This document shows, piece after piece, positions 26,293-35,483 of a stretch of DNA of 64,000 nt. The stretch lies in NCBI RefSeq assembly GCF_050279675.1, contig NZ_JBNNUK010000019.1, forward strand, positions 5,075-69,074, in the 5' to 3' direction. How positions within the stretch are numbered: the stretch's first letter is position 1; each line of letters begins with the position of its first letter. Source of the DNA: Viridibacillus sp050279675 (GTDB taxonomy: Bacteria; Bacillota; Bacilli; Bacillales_A; Planococcaceae). The position numbers and the translations under genes were made by a program. Below the pieces are notes generated by a model that worked only from the letters and a program-made list of their open reading frames with translations, had not been told where the DNA came from and did no database searches.

Positions 26293-26890
26293 ATTGGCGC
26301 TGCTCGTGGGTTTTTTTAGCGTTACTCGCTGATTCTTTGGCGCTGCTCACGGGCTCTTTGGCTCTACTCACGGGTTCTTTGGCGCTACTCATACTCTCTT
26401 TAGCGCTGCTCATGGGCTCTTTGGCTCTACTCGAGATTTCTTTAGCGCTACTCGTGGGCTCTTTGGCTCTACTCAGGATTTCTTTAGCGCTACTCATGGG
26501 CTTTGGCGCTACTCATACTCTCTTTAGCTCTACTCGTGGGCTCTTTGGCTCTACTCGGGATTTCTTTAGCGCTACTCACGAGCTTTGGCGCTACTCGCCG
26601 GTTCTTTAGCGCTGCTCGTGGGCTCTTTGGCTCTACTCGGGATTTCTTTAGCGCTGCTCACGGGCTCTTTGGCTCTACTCGGGATTTCTTTAGCGCTGCT
26701 CACGGGCTTTAGCGCTACTCGCCGGTTCTTTAGCTCTACTCGTGGGCTCTTTGGCTCTACTCGGGATTTCTTTAGCGCTACTCACGGGCTCTTTGGCTCT
26801 ACTCGGGATTTCTTTAGCGCTACTCACGAGCTTTGGCGCTACTCGTACTCTCTTTAGCTCTACTCACGCTCTTTTTGGCTCTACTCGAGA
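26293..26890. repeat. Degenerate 21-bp tandem repeat array (about 29 units)
   Basis: About 600 bases consist of consecutive 21-base units with the pattern TTTRGCKCTACTCRYGGGCTC. Units of type TTTAGCGCT and TTTGGCTCT tend to alternate, giving a 42-base higher-order period. At least four units are 19 bases long (for example TTTAGCGCTACTCACGAGC), which breaks any reading frame, so the open frames seen on both strands are by-products. There are no unique spacers, so it is not CRISPR. It lies between the APH-like gene and the lipoprotein gene. A second, shorter array of the same period lies at 45.3 kb. Confidence 0.92.
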
Positions 26891-27159
26891 ACCATCCACA
26901 ATGTTATCTTTTCAACTTTGACTTTCTTATTTAATATATGATAGTTTGTTCTTTTCGGTCGATTTGTATTAATATGGAATTTTTTTATATCTCTAATCTA
27001 TCTGTTTTACTATTTATTAAACAGACATCATTAATAGAACGCCCCAATTTGAAAGGTATTCTTGAATGTCTGTAGAATCTTAATTATAAGATTTATTAAT
27101 ACTCATATTTCAATGTAATGACAAGCATAATTCATTAAAGGTTGATGAGGAGGGATTAA

Positions 27160-27663
27160 GTGAAGCCAGGAAAGTTTATGCTATTTATTTTTTCATTGTT
27201 CTTATCAGGATGTGGATTAAATAAAGATCCAAAAGATATTATGCCTGAAGAAATGCCAAGTGATTTTGGTTTTTCAGTTAAATTCGGTGTTGGTAAAAAG
27301 AATGAAATTAATACTTTTGAAGGTAAGGTTACTAAGGATTTAGTAGCTGATGGAACAACAACAATAAATCTGCCTCTTACAGTAGAAGAAAAGGCCAAGG
27401 TTTATGAGAAAATGAAAGACATCAATATAATAAACATGAAAGAATTAGTCCCTAAAACTGCGTGTATGACAGAGCCTTATAGTGAAGATGAATGGAAAAT
27501 CACTATTAATGGTGAAACAATTACACCATATATTTCTGGAGCATATTGTGACAAAGCCACTGATGAAAATAAACTGATTGATTTACGAAATTACATACGA
27601 AATATAGTTCAAAGCAAAGTTGAATATAAAAAACTCCCAGAAGCTACTGGTGGTTATGAATAG
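27160..27663 (+). CDS. Lipoprotein of unknown function
   Basis: A 167-aa protein with a signal peptide and lipobox (FMLFIFSLFLSGC, Cys at about 19), so it should be anchored on the outer face of the cell membrane. The mature part is soluble, with FGFSVKFGVGKKNEINTFEG and two further cysteines (ACMTEP, AYCDKA) that could form a disulfide. I do not recognise a named family. The start is GTG right after GAGGAGGGATTAA. It converges on the HAD gene; a shared terminator separates them. Confidence 0.82.
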   Translation: MKPGKFMLFIFSLFLSGCGLNKDPKDIMPEEMPSDFGFSVKFGVGKKNEINTFEGKVTKDLVADGTTTINLPLTVEEKAKVYEKMKDINIINMKELVPKTACMTEPYSEDEWKITINGETITPYISGAYCDKATDENKLIDLRNYIRNIVQSKVEYKKLPEATGGYE

Positions 27664-27685
27664 TTAGTTGTCTTATAAACACACG

Positions 27686-27716
27686 AAAACGCTTGGAAGA
27701 CTATCCAAGCGTTTTG
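27686..27716. terminator. Convergent bidirectional terminator
   Basis: AAAACGCTTGGA and TCCAAGCGTTTT form a perfect 12-bp stem with a 6-base loop between the stop codons of the lipoprotein gene (+) and the HAD gene (-). Confidence 0.9.
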
Positions 27717-27734
27717 ATGTATTAAATATGTTAA

Positions 27735-28385
27735 TTAATTAATTAATATTGAGTCTAGTTCTTCTATATTACTTACAATATAAGTTGGTTCTTCTAATGC
27801 CAATTCCTCTTTACTACCGTAGCCATAAAGGACACCGATATTAGCTATGCCTTCCTTCTTCGCCCCTATTAGATCATGTTTACGGTCACCAATCATAATG
27901 ACTTCACTTTTATCTGGAGAAGATAGTTGTAAAAGTACTTCATGAATTACAGCAGCCTTTGCAATTCTTGTACCATCTAAATTACTTCCTACTATTACTT
28001 CAAAATATTGATCGAGTTTAAAATGCTGCAAAATTTTCTCAGCAAAGATAGTTGGCTTAGATGTGGCAACAGCTAGTGTTTTCCCTTTATTCTTTAAAGT
28101 TTCAAGTAGTGTTTCGATTCCAGAATAGACTTCATTTTCATATAAGCCGTGTTGTTGAAATCTTTCACGATAATATTCGATTGCTTGATTTACTTGTTGG
28201 TCATTTAAATCGTAATAAGCCTGAAAATATTCTTGTAAAGGGGGTCCAATGAATAAATCTAATTTTGAGTAATCCACTACTTCAATATTCATCTTTTCTA
28301 AAGCATATGCGACACTTTTAGTAATTCCGACTTTTGGATCCGTTAATGTTCCATCTAAATCAAATAATATATATTGGTAATTCAT
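27735..28385 (-). CDS. HAD family phosphatase (phosphoglycolate-phosphatase-like)
   Basis: A 216-aa HAD hydrolase. Motif I FDLDGTLTD (residues 8-16, nucleophile D8 and D10), motif II AVATSKP (about 107-113), motif III lysine near 143 and motif IV VIMIGDRKHDLIGAK (about 160-174) are all present, with the cap domain between I and II typical of PGP-like subfamily IA enzymes. It probably dephosphorylates a small sugar phosphate or nucleotide. GAGGTGAGGAATG precedes the ATG. It follows argS by 30 bases and may be read with it. Confidence 0.92.
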   Translation of the reverse strand: MNYQYILFDLDGTLTDPKVGITKSVAYALEKMNIEVVDYSKLDLFIGPPLQEYFQAYYDLNDQQVNQAIEYYRERFQQHGLYENEVYSGIETLLETLKNKGKTLAVATSKPTIFAEKILQHFKLDQYFEVIVGSNLDGTRIAKAAVIHEVLLQLSSPDKSEVIMIGDRKHDLIGAKKEGIANIGVLYGYGSKEELALEEPTYIVSNIEELDSILIN

Positions 28386-28415
28386 TCATTCCTCACCTCT
28401 GAATATTAGTATTAG

Positions 28416-30098
28416 CTACATCTCTTCTGGTGCCTGGATTCCTAATAAACGCAATCCTTCTTTAATCACGATAGCAACACAAGCGCATAATGTTAGTTTC
28501 ACCTGCATTGTAGCTTTGTCTTCTAGTATTCTTGTGTGGGCATAATACTTATTAAATGCTCTTGAAAGTTCGATTAAATACTTGGCAATTTGCGAAGGGT
28601 CCGCAAGTTCAAGCGCTTTTGCCACCACTTCTGGGAAACCTTTTAGTGAGATGACAACTGGCCAAGCCTCATCAGATAACCCCTCAAATTGGCTGACTTC
28701 ATTACTATATTGACCTTTTCGTAAAAGTGAGCAAATCCGTGCATATGTATATTGCACATAAGGACCTGTCTCCCCTTCAAAATTCAACATTTCTTCTAGC
28801 GAAAACTCAATATCATTCATACGATGATTTTTTAAATCGTGGAAGATTACTGCTCCTGTTCCTACCACTTTCGCTATCTCTTCTTTTTGCTTCAGGTGTG
28901 GATTTTTTTCATCAATATTCTTGCCTGCTAATTGAATAGCCTCATTTAATACTTCTTCAAGTAAAACCACTTTCCCCTTACGAGTAGACATTTTCTTCCC
29001 GTCTTTTAACATCATGCCAAATGGGATGTGTTGTAACTCTTTTGCCCAACCATATCCCATTTTCGCTAGTACGTTAAATAACTGTTTAAAATGTAGAGAT
29101 TGTTCATTTCCTACGACGTAAAATGATTTTGTTGAACTATAGGTTTCATTTCTATATAGGGCTGCGGCTAAATCTCGCGTCGCATATAACGTTGTGCCAT
29201 CCGTTTTCTTAATCAAACATGGCGGCATATTTTCTAAATTTACAACCATCGCCCCGGCCGATTCTTCAAGTAGTCCCTGTTTAGTTAATAATTCAACAAC
29301 TCTTTCCATTTTATCATTATAAAATGCTTCGCCCGCAAACGAATCGAAACGTATGCCAAGTAATGTATAGACCTGTTCAAATTCCTTTAGCGATGCTTCT
29401 CTAAACCATTGCCATAATTGCAGTGCTTCTTCATCACCTTGCTCTAACTTTTTAAATGCTGCACGTGCTTGATCATTTAATGAGTCATCTTGATCTGCTA
29501 CTTCGTGAAATTTGACATATATCTTCAACAATTCACGAACTGGAGACTGCTCAATCAGCTCTTTATTTCCCCATAAATGATAAGCGACAATCAGTTTGCC
29601 AAATTGAGTACCCCAATCTCCTAAATGATTGATGCGTACTACTTCATAGCCATTTTTCTCTGCAATATTAGCTACTGCATTACCGATAACTGTTGACCGT
29701 AAATGCCCCATCGAAAAAGGCTTTGCAATATTAGGGGATGAAAAATCTATCGTAATCGTTTGACCTTCTCCAAGTTTTTGTTGTCCGTATGCAGATTGAG
29801 AGGAAACTATGCTAGATAATACCCCTTTCGAGATTTCCGATTGCTTTAGAAAAATATTCACATATCCAACAACAGCTTCAACCTTTTCAATAATGTCATT
29901 GTTCACTTTTCCACTTATTTCTTTAGCTATTATGGTTGGTGATTTGCGGAAAATTTTCGCTAATGCAAAGCAAGGAAAAGCATAATCCCCTAAATGTGCA
30001 TACTTTGGCTTTTCAATTGTTTGTTCAATATCACTCTTTGCTAATTGACCATCTACTGCTTCAAATAATGTATTGATTATCAATTGTTTGTCTTCCAT
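28416..30098 (-). CDS. argS: Arginyl-tRNA synthetase
   Basis: A 560-aa class I aminoacyl-tRNA synthetase. SSPNIAKPFSMGHLRSTVIG (about residues 119-138) is the ArgRS form of the HIGH region, KKMSTRKG (about 375-382) is the KMSKS loop, and the C-terminal anticodon-binding helices end RLLGIQAPEEM. N-terminal Add-1 domain present; length normal. It charges tRNA-Arg in the cytoplasm. Upstream lies a T-box leader whose specifier reads CGC (Arg), in agreement. TGAGGGGGAAATAG precedes the ATG. Confidence 0.97.
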   Translation of the reverse strand: MEDKQLIINTLFEAVDGQLAKSDIEQTIEKPKYAHLGDYAFPCFALAKIFRKSPTIIAKEISGKVNNDIIEKVEAVVGYVNIFLKQSEISKGVLSSIVSSQSAYGQQKLGEGQTITIDFSSPNIAKPFSMGHLRSTVIGNAVANIAEKNGYEVVRINHLGDWGTQFGKLIVAYHLWGNKELIEQSPVRELLKIYVKFHEVADQDDSLNDQARAAFKKLEQGDEEALQLWQWFREASLKEFEQVYTLLGIRFDSFAGEAFYNDKMERVVELLTKQGLLEESAGAMVVNLENMPPCLIKKTDGTTLYATRDLAAALYRNETYSSTKSFYVVGNEQSLHFKQLFNVLAKMGYGWAKELQHIPFGMMLKDGKKMSTRKGKVVLLEEVLNEAIQLAGKNIDEKNPHLKQKEEIAKVVGTGAVIFHDLKNHRMNDIEFSLEEMLNFEGETGPYVQYTYARICSLLRKGQYSNEVSQFEGLSDEAWPVVISLKGFPEVVAKALELADPSQIAKYLIELSRAFNKYYAHTRILEDKATMQVKLTLCACVAIVIKEGLRLLGIQAPEEM

Positions 30099-30183
30099 TC
30101 TATTTCCCCCTCAAATAATAAAATCATTGTTCATTCCAAACAAATTCCAATTGTTTACCTGCAGTAATGGTACAGAAAGCAAT

Positions 30184-30416
30184 AAAAAAAGCCCCCGTCT
30201 CAAAACAAGAGACGAGAGCATAGATCCCGTGGTACCACTCTAGTTGCCACAATATGTGACCACTTTCCATTGTTAACGAGGTGATTCCCCGATCTTTTCT
30301 ACTGCTAGTTCAAAAAGTTTCTCCAAAGTGCGCTTCATTCATGCTCCATGTATTAGGCTCCCACCATCCCTAACTCGCTTGACATTTCCCCATAAACTAC
30401 TCTCTTTTTCACAGAA
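30184..30416 (-). promoter_or_regulatory. T-box leader of argS, CGC (Arg) specifier
   Basis: On the minus strand: Stem I from AGAGAGTAG, GAAGCGCA with specifier CGC at 30332-30330 (pattern GAA-N-codon-A), the T-box AGAGTGGTACCACGGG, and a terminator stem CTCGTCTCTTG...GAGACGGGGG ending in TTTTTTT. It senses uncharged tRNA-Arg and allows read-through into argS. The fit between specifier and gene product supports the same reading rule in the T-box at 16.6 kb. Confidence 0.95.
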
Positions 30417-31072
30417 TTTTTTTATTAAATTGTTAATATGGTATATTTAATTTGCAAATAAGTCAATGTTTGAGAAAAAATATAACATTTAATTTATTTT
30501 TACATGGAATTTTCGAGGGAATTTATGGTATAAATCAAAATTTTAATAAAAAATTCAACTGATTGTCATAGAATTTACAATTAGTACTTAGTCATAGTAC
30601 TTTATTATAAAACTATAAAAAAAACACACTCGTTTCCCACAATTTTTTCCGCTTTAATAATCATTCATTCTAAATAACTGTTTCAAACAATTTCCATTCA
30701 TGATTAGCATTAGGCAGTTCAATTACGTCTATTTGCTAAAACTTTTTGTATAACACCTTCCTGCTTATATAATCTATAAAACTATTATTTATTACGTTCT
30801 TTCTTATATAAATAACAAGTATTTGGACTTCAATAATTCAAGTTGATCTGAACTTCAACTTAAAGCAGAATAAACCTCACCTTCTCTCAACTTCGAAAAT
30901 AACTTTCTTACATTTTCCACATACTCATCAATTTAGTTAACCAATATATAATCTAGTCATAATATCAACCATTAATATATTAACAATAAATTCTGTGGAA
31001 TAAATGATGGTCTCATACAAACTCCTAAAAAATACAAGTCTATTTTTCCTTAAAACTAAGAAATTCATATTA
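30417..31072. other. Gene-free AT-rich stretch
   Basis: About 650 bases of A/T-rich DNA. No open frame with a ribosome binding site, no remnant with protein-like composition and no obvious hairpin was seen on either strand. Confidence 0.4.
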
Positions 31073-31101
31073 TTGACACAAATATTTTAATCGTATACTA
31101 T
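31073..31101 (+). promoter_or_regulatory. Promoter of the OFA-type MFS gene
   Basis: TTGACA at 31073-31078 is followed by TATACT (15-base spacer) or TACTAT (17-base spacer). The predicted start near 31108 leaves an unusually long leader of about 345 bases. Confidence 0.6.
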
Positions 31102-31107
31102 TGAGAC

Positions 31108-31453
31108 GTAAAGTAAATTGGGGTCAAAAAGTTACCATGTTTAAAACGGTGCAGGAGGTAGAACTAGGTATTTACGTTCATGAGTAATAGAGTTTCAAAT
31201 CACAGTAAAAATTAATTGGTCAAGAAGTACTCAAAACTACATAATCATTTTGGGTCCTTATAAATTTTTTTACGAAGACAATTAGGTCATGAAAATAATT
31301 AAAGGGTATTTTATTTTAACGCTTTCTATAAATCTCATTAAAGAGATTTTGGGGAATAGAGAGTAAAATTAGACAAGCTCAGGTATTTTGCCAAATAAGC
31401 AGTCTGATATGGGAAGTATATAGGTTAAAAAACAAGAAAAAGAGGTACAATAC
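31108..31453 (+). promoter_or_regulatory. Long 5' leader of the OFA-type MFS gene
   Basis: Between promoter and GTG start lie about 345 bases with two short frames: MFKTVQEVELGIYVHE (from 31138) and a 25-codon frame starting MKIIKGYFILTLSINLIKE (from 31289). Neither has a strong ribosome binding site, although GCAGGAGGTAG occurs at 31151-31161. No known riboswitch consensus or terminator was recognised. Confidence 0.3.
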
Positions 31454-32737
31454 GTGAGCACAAATAAGAAAAAAATCCACTACGCATGGTGGTTATTATT
31501 AGGTTTATCTATTATGGTCGGTTTGGCTAAAGGCGGAATCATGACTGCAGGTGGATTGTTTTTAACTCCAGTAACTGAAGATTTAGGTATTGGAATGGGA
31601 AGTCTAACACTTTACTTTAGTATTTCTTCTATAGTAACAATGATTTTCTTACCATTAGCTGGTAAGATCATTGCTAAGTATGATATTAGAACAATTTTAG
31701 TAACAGCAATTATTTTACAAGCGGGTTCTTTTGCAATGTTTGGTTTAATGAATTCTGTTTGGGGTTGGTACTTATTCTGTATCCCAATGTCAATCGGTTC
31801 AATTTTTGTCACTCAAATCGCAGGGCCAGTATTAATCAACAACTGGTTTAAAAAACATAACGGTTTAGCAATTGGTATCATGGTTGCATCTGGTGGTATT
31901 TTCGGAGCTATCCTACAACCTATGGCTGGTAACTTAATAGCAAGTGAAGGTTGGAGAACGACTTACTTCATCTTAGGTGGAATTGTTATAGCCATCGTTG
32001 TGCCTATCGTATTATTAACAATTAGAATGTCTCCTAAACAAAAAGGTTTACAACCATTAGGTTTAGAAGTTGAAATTAATAAAAACGAAGGTCCTTCTTC
32101 AGTTAAAGTTAAAGTTGAATCTAATACAAACACCGGTATTTCAGCAGCAATCGCTAAAAAATCAAGTGCATTCTATGCATTATTATTATTCTTCTTCTTT
32201 ATTACTGCTATTAGTAGTTTTGGTCAACACGTTGCTCCTTTTGCAATGGGCTTAGGCTATGACGTTAAATTTGCTGGTGGTGCAATGGGCTTCTGGCAAA
32301 TGGGTGTACTGATTGGTGCATTAGCATTCGGTATTTTAAGTGATAAAATTGGTGCAAAAAATACAGCTATCTTCGCGATGTTATTAGGTTTAGTCCCAAT
32401 CGCAATTCTATTAACTGTTCCTGATAATTCTACGATGTTCTCTTTAGCAATTGGTATTTATGGATTTGTTGTTGCATCACTTGGAACATTAGGACCGCTA
32501 TTAACTACAGCTATCTTTGGTAACAAAGAATACGGTCAAATTTACGCTTCTGCAGTTATCGGTTTAGCAGTTGCAGGTATCGTTGCATTACCTGGTTACG
32601 GATATGTGTTCCAATTAACTGGTAGCTACACTATAGTACTTTACGCAATTGCCTTCATGTTAGTTATTAATGTATTATTAATTATTATGGCATTTATCGG
32701 TAAAAAGAAACTAGTACAAGCAGGTCATTGGAAATAA
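31454..32737 (+). CDS. MFS transporter, OFA (oxalate/formate antiporter-like) family
   Basis: A 427-aa protein with twelve transmembrane helices. Opening HYAWWLLLGLSIMVGLAKGG, the NNWFKKHNGLAIGIMVASGG segment between helices 4 and 5, and a charged central loop (about residues 195-235) fit the OFA branch, which carries carboxylates such as oxalate, formate or monocarboxylates. The actual substrate is unknown. The start is GTG after AAAGAGGTAC. Codon use is strongly biased toward a few codons (GGT, TTA, GCA), suggesting high expression. It is monocistronic. Confidence 0.88.
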   Translation: MSTNKKKIHYAWWLLLGLSIMVGLAKGGIMTAGGLFLTPVTEDLGIGMGSLTLYFSISSIVTMIFLPLAGKIIAKYDIRTILVTAIILQAGSFAMFGLMNSVWGWYLFCIPMSIGSIFVTQIAGPVLINNWFKKHNGLAIGIMVASGGIFGAILQPMAGNLIASEGWRTTYFILGGIVIAIVVPIVLLTIRMSPKQKGLQPLGLEVEINKNEGPSSVKVKVESNTNTGISAAIAKKSSAFYALLLFFFFITAISSFGQHVAPFAMGLGYDVKFAGGAMGFWQMGVLIGALAFGILSDKIGAKNTAIFAMLLGLVPIAILLTVPDNSTMFSLAIGIYGFVVASLGTLGPLLTTAIFGNKEYGQIYASAVIGLAVAGIVALPGYGYVFQLTGSYTIVLYAIAFMLVINVLLIIMAFIGKKKLVQAGHWK

Positions 32738-32918
32738 TCACTTTTATCTCCCTTAACACATAAGTGAATTCTTCCCTTTAAATTATTTTTTCTTGATGGA
32801 TTGTTTACTACACCTTTTCATCAACCTTACTAACGAATTTGAAATCAATAACTTACTTTCTATTCACTCCGTTTCAAACTCTTCTGAAACAAATAGAGAG
32901 AATAAATAGACCTTATTG

Positions 32919-32980
32919 AGCACTTCTAAGTTGCAACATTGGTTATATAAAACCAAGACAACTTGGAAGTGTTTTTTTAT
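32919..32980 (+). terminator. Terminator after the OFA-type MFS gene
   Basis: GCACTTCTAAGTTG and CAACTTGGAAGTGT form a 14-bp stem with one or two G-T/mismatched pairs, followed by TTTTTTTA, about 180 bases past the stop codon. Confidence 0.8.
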
Positions 32981-33025
32981 GTAACAATTAAGTTTAACTT
33001 TTCATATAGATTTACAGAAAGGTTT

Positions 33026-33595
33026 TCAAATCATCTGCTCATACTCTTCTCTCAAAATAGAATACATTTTTAAATCTTGATGGGTACCTTTCACAAATAG
33101 CCCTTTTCGAATTAACCCTTCATAAGACATGCCGACTTTCTCCATAACCCGAGCAGAACCTACATTCTCAGTTAAACATTTCGCTTGGATTCGAACTAAA
33201 TCCATTTCTTCAAAACCAAAAGCAATTACTGCTTTGGCTGCTTCAGTAACAATGCCTTTTCCCCAATACACTTGTGAAATTGCATAACCGATTTCAGCTA
33301 TTTGTTGTTGTGGCTGCCAAGATACGAAATCTATTGTCCCAATTAATGTACCTGTCTCTTTATCTTCAATCCCCCAAAGAGCATATTGATCTAACTCGTA
33401 TTTGTTTAATATAAATCGCACAAACTCTTCTGTATCCTCTAAACTTTTATGCTTAACCCAAGTACAGTATCGTGCAACTTCCTCATTCGAACAATATGTA
33501 TGCATATCATAAAGGTCATCAAGTGAGATTTTCCTTAAAATTAATCGATCTGTTTCTAAAATAGGTAGCTTGCTGTAGATATCCTCTATTTTCAT
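33026..33595 (-). CDS. GNAT family N-acetyltransferase (RimJ/RimL type)
   Basis: A 189-aa protein with TDRLILRKISLDDLYDMHTY at residues 15-34 (RimJ/RimL opening), GYAISQVYWGKGIVTEA (about 107-123) forming the acetyl-CoA loop, and TENVGSARVMEKVGMSYEG as the C-terminal signature. Substrate may be a ribosomal protein N-terminus or a small amine. GAGGTGATAGG precedes the ATG. It starts 10 bases after the stop codon of the broken GrpB gene, so both were probably one operon. Confidence 0.92.
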   Translation of the reverse strand: MKIEDIYSKLPILETDRLILRKISLDDLYDMHTYCSNEEVARYCTWVKHKSLEDTEEFVRFILNKYELDQYALWGIEDKETGTLIGTIDFVSWQPQQQIAEIGYAISQVYWGKGIVTEAAKAVIAFGFEEMDLVRIQAKCLTENVGSARVMEKVGMSYEGLIRKGLFVKGTHQDLKMYSILREEYEQMI

Positions 33596-33604
33596 CCTAT
33601 CACC

Positions 33605-34123
33605 TCATTTCAAGTTTTCATACCAACGTAACGCTTTTTGTTCTATTTCACTAGCAAAAGTCGATTTCCCTTGTATATATGCCTCCATATTAAATGGATA
33701 TTGTGATGCATTTGCTTGCTTTATTCGACCATATTTTGTCGCTTCATCAGGATGGCTTCTTAAATAATCGCGGAAAGCTAGATGTCTAGTAATACCCGTA
33801 TGTCCTAATTCATAAAAGTGGAGATGGTGTGTGCGATTGTCACCACCTTTTGTAAAATAACGTCATCCTGGGAGTCCATTCTCCCTTTTAGCTACATAAC
33901 CTATTTCTTCTAATTTCTCTTTAAATTGATCAACCAGGTCAATGTGATAAACTACTGGCATTATATCAATTACAGGCTTCGCAAGAAGATTTTCAACTGA
34001 TGTACTACCAATATGAAAGATATCATAAATCTCATCATTGAAAATATCCCTAATTATCTTTTGTTCTTTGTAGAATAATGCAACCCATTCTTGATCGTAT
34101 TCTACCACTTCAACCTTTCTCAT
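33605..34123 (-). pseudogene. GrpB (UPF0157) family gene with a premature TGA
   Basis: Codons 1-86 encode a GrpB-type N-terminus (VVEYDQEWVALFYKEQKIIR, FHIGSTSVENLLAKPVIDIM) ending GLPG, then TGA at 33865-33863. The same frame continues without further damage: RYFTKGGDNRTHHLHFYELG to the natural stop at 33605. Family members read GxPGRRYF at this point, so a CGA-to-TGA change is the simplest cause. Total length of 172 codons is normal for the family, a nucleotidyltransferase-like fold of unknown role. A sequencing error is possible. Confidence 0.85.
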
Positions 34124-34197
34124 TTTTCACCTCTATTTCGACATCCCTTTAAATTCAATATATTCAGTCTATTATAATCGTAGCATACTTCTTTAAA

Positions 34198-34461
34198 CTA
34201 TCTATCTAATTGCGTTAACTTATAAACACTAGTATAAATGAACAGTATCAAAATCCCCAACACAATAAACATAAGTGTAATTCCATTCTCAGGAATAAAC
34301 TGCATACCCCAAATAAATAAACTCGCTATCATACCTCCAATTACACTCATCAAGCCTAATATAGATAAATGCTTTCCCCTTGTCTCCTCTGGAATCGATT
34401 TAGCTACAATGGATTGGTGAGTATGCATATACAGTAGTGTAACAAATGACAGTACCGTTAA
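34198..34461 (-). pseudogene. C-terminal remnant of an MFS transporter
   Basis: From an in-frame TAA to the natural stop, 87 codons encode VAKSIPEETRGKHLSILGLM (the MFS motif between helices 10 and 11, PxxxRG) and two hydrophobic helices. The other ten helices are missing and no ribosome binding site precedes the first Met. I infer the tail of a deleted efflux gene. Confidence 0.6.
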
Positions 34462-34761
34462 TTATTTACAGACTTCAATAATATGTAACTACCTAATGAT
34501 ACTTTAAAGGAATCACCACAAATAAAAATTGATTCTAAAGAATCGTTAGATCGCATAATTCTAGTATTATAACGATTTTACATTAATTAAATATCAGAAA
34601 ATTATAATTATTAATACTTTTTTACAAAGGGATTCTTTATCTCAATTATTATATTATTCTGTCATTTAAGCTTATTGCTATTCCATCTTATGTTTTTTTG
34701 TATATAATGGAGAGACACCCACTTTTAGGTGTAAATAAAAAGATAAAGGAAGTGAAGGTTT

Positions 34762-35013
34762 ATGATTACTTTACGCATTCATAAGGAAAATTCAGAATAC
34801 GTGGTGAAACGGATAAGTAACCACAATGCCGATCAATATTCTGTGCACTCTGTTGAGTCACTCTATGAAAGTTTGTTTCATTTAGGTCGCAAAATGCATA
34901 TTAGTAACATCCATTTCAACATTCCACATGATTTAAAATCCAAATTAATTTCTTTTCTATCCGTCGAATTTCCTGCCGAGCTTTACGATTATCATATTAA
35001 GATTATTGACTAA
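34762..35013 (+). CDS. Hypothetical protein (83 aa)
   Basis: MITLRIHKENSEYVVKRISN opens a small soluble alpha/beta protein with no motif I recognise. AAAGGAAGTGAAGG precedes the ATG, and TATATAAT about 50 bases upstream is a likely -10 element (no good -35 seen). The leader contains a small ACACC...GGTGT hairpin. A long interrupted hairpin AACCATCTAGG/CCTGATGGTT follows at about 35057-35095, without a T-run. Confidence 0.65.
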   Translation: MITLRIHKENSEYVVKRISNHNADQYSVHSVESLYESLFHLGRKMHISNIHFNIPHDLKSKLISFLSVEFPAELYDYHIKIID

Positions 35014-35184
35014 ACCGTTACCTCATTGATTTTATCTTCTAGAAGCGACAGTCAGTAACCATCTAGGTGCGATTTTATATCGTTCCTGATGGTTCAATTA
35101 TACATATTGTATCATCTTACCAAAATTCCGACATACGCCTTCTAGCGCCATGTTGGTATTCTTTCTTATTAGCATTAACTATCA

Positions 35185-35373
35185 TTAGTCTTTAAATTGG
35201 AGCCCCATTTCATGAAGCGATTCTTTTAATACTCTTATAGATTTAGGGCCCATACCATGAAGCGCCTTTAAGGTCTTTTCATCAATTGTTGTTAATTGCT
35301 CTAATGTCGTGATTCCTAAGCTATTAAGTGCTCTTACCGCTGGCTTTGATACACCTTTGGGCCAGGTTTGCAT
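35185..35373 (-). CDS. Helix-hairpin-helix DNA-binding-like protein
   Basis: A 62-aa protein: MQTWPKGVSKPAVRALNSLG followed by ITTLEQLTTIDEKTLKALHG and MGPKSIRVLKESLHEMGL. The GMGPKSI turn and overall spacing match the HhH fold found in the RNA polymerase alpha C-terminal domain and in small Bacillales DNA-binding proteins. It probably binds DNA or RNA nonspecifically. The start was chosen at the Met after GGGGTGAAG; a longer upstream frame exists but has no such site. It stands alone. Confidence 0.75.
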   Translation of the reverse strand: MQTWPKGVSKPAVRALNSLGITTLEQLTTIDEKTLKALHGMGPKSIRVLKESLHEMGLQFKD

Positions 35374-35483
35374 GACTTCACCCCATCCGTTTATTTTAAG
35401 TCGCAGAAAATATAATTTACCACTCATATACTTCGACATCATTTGTCTTCACTTTACGATGTCTATTTTTACACAGATGGTTA

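Noticed and set aside
26258..26857. Several open frames on both strands within the 21-bp repeat array (Ala-Leu-Leu and Ser-Ala-Lys-Glu repeat peptides)
   Set aside because: They arise because a 21-base period keeps frames open. Shortened 19-base units break them, none has a ribosome binding site, and frames are open on both strands at once.
26293..26890. CRISPR array
   Set aside because: Units follow each other without unique spacers, lengths are 21 and 19 bases, and there are no cas genes in the window.
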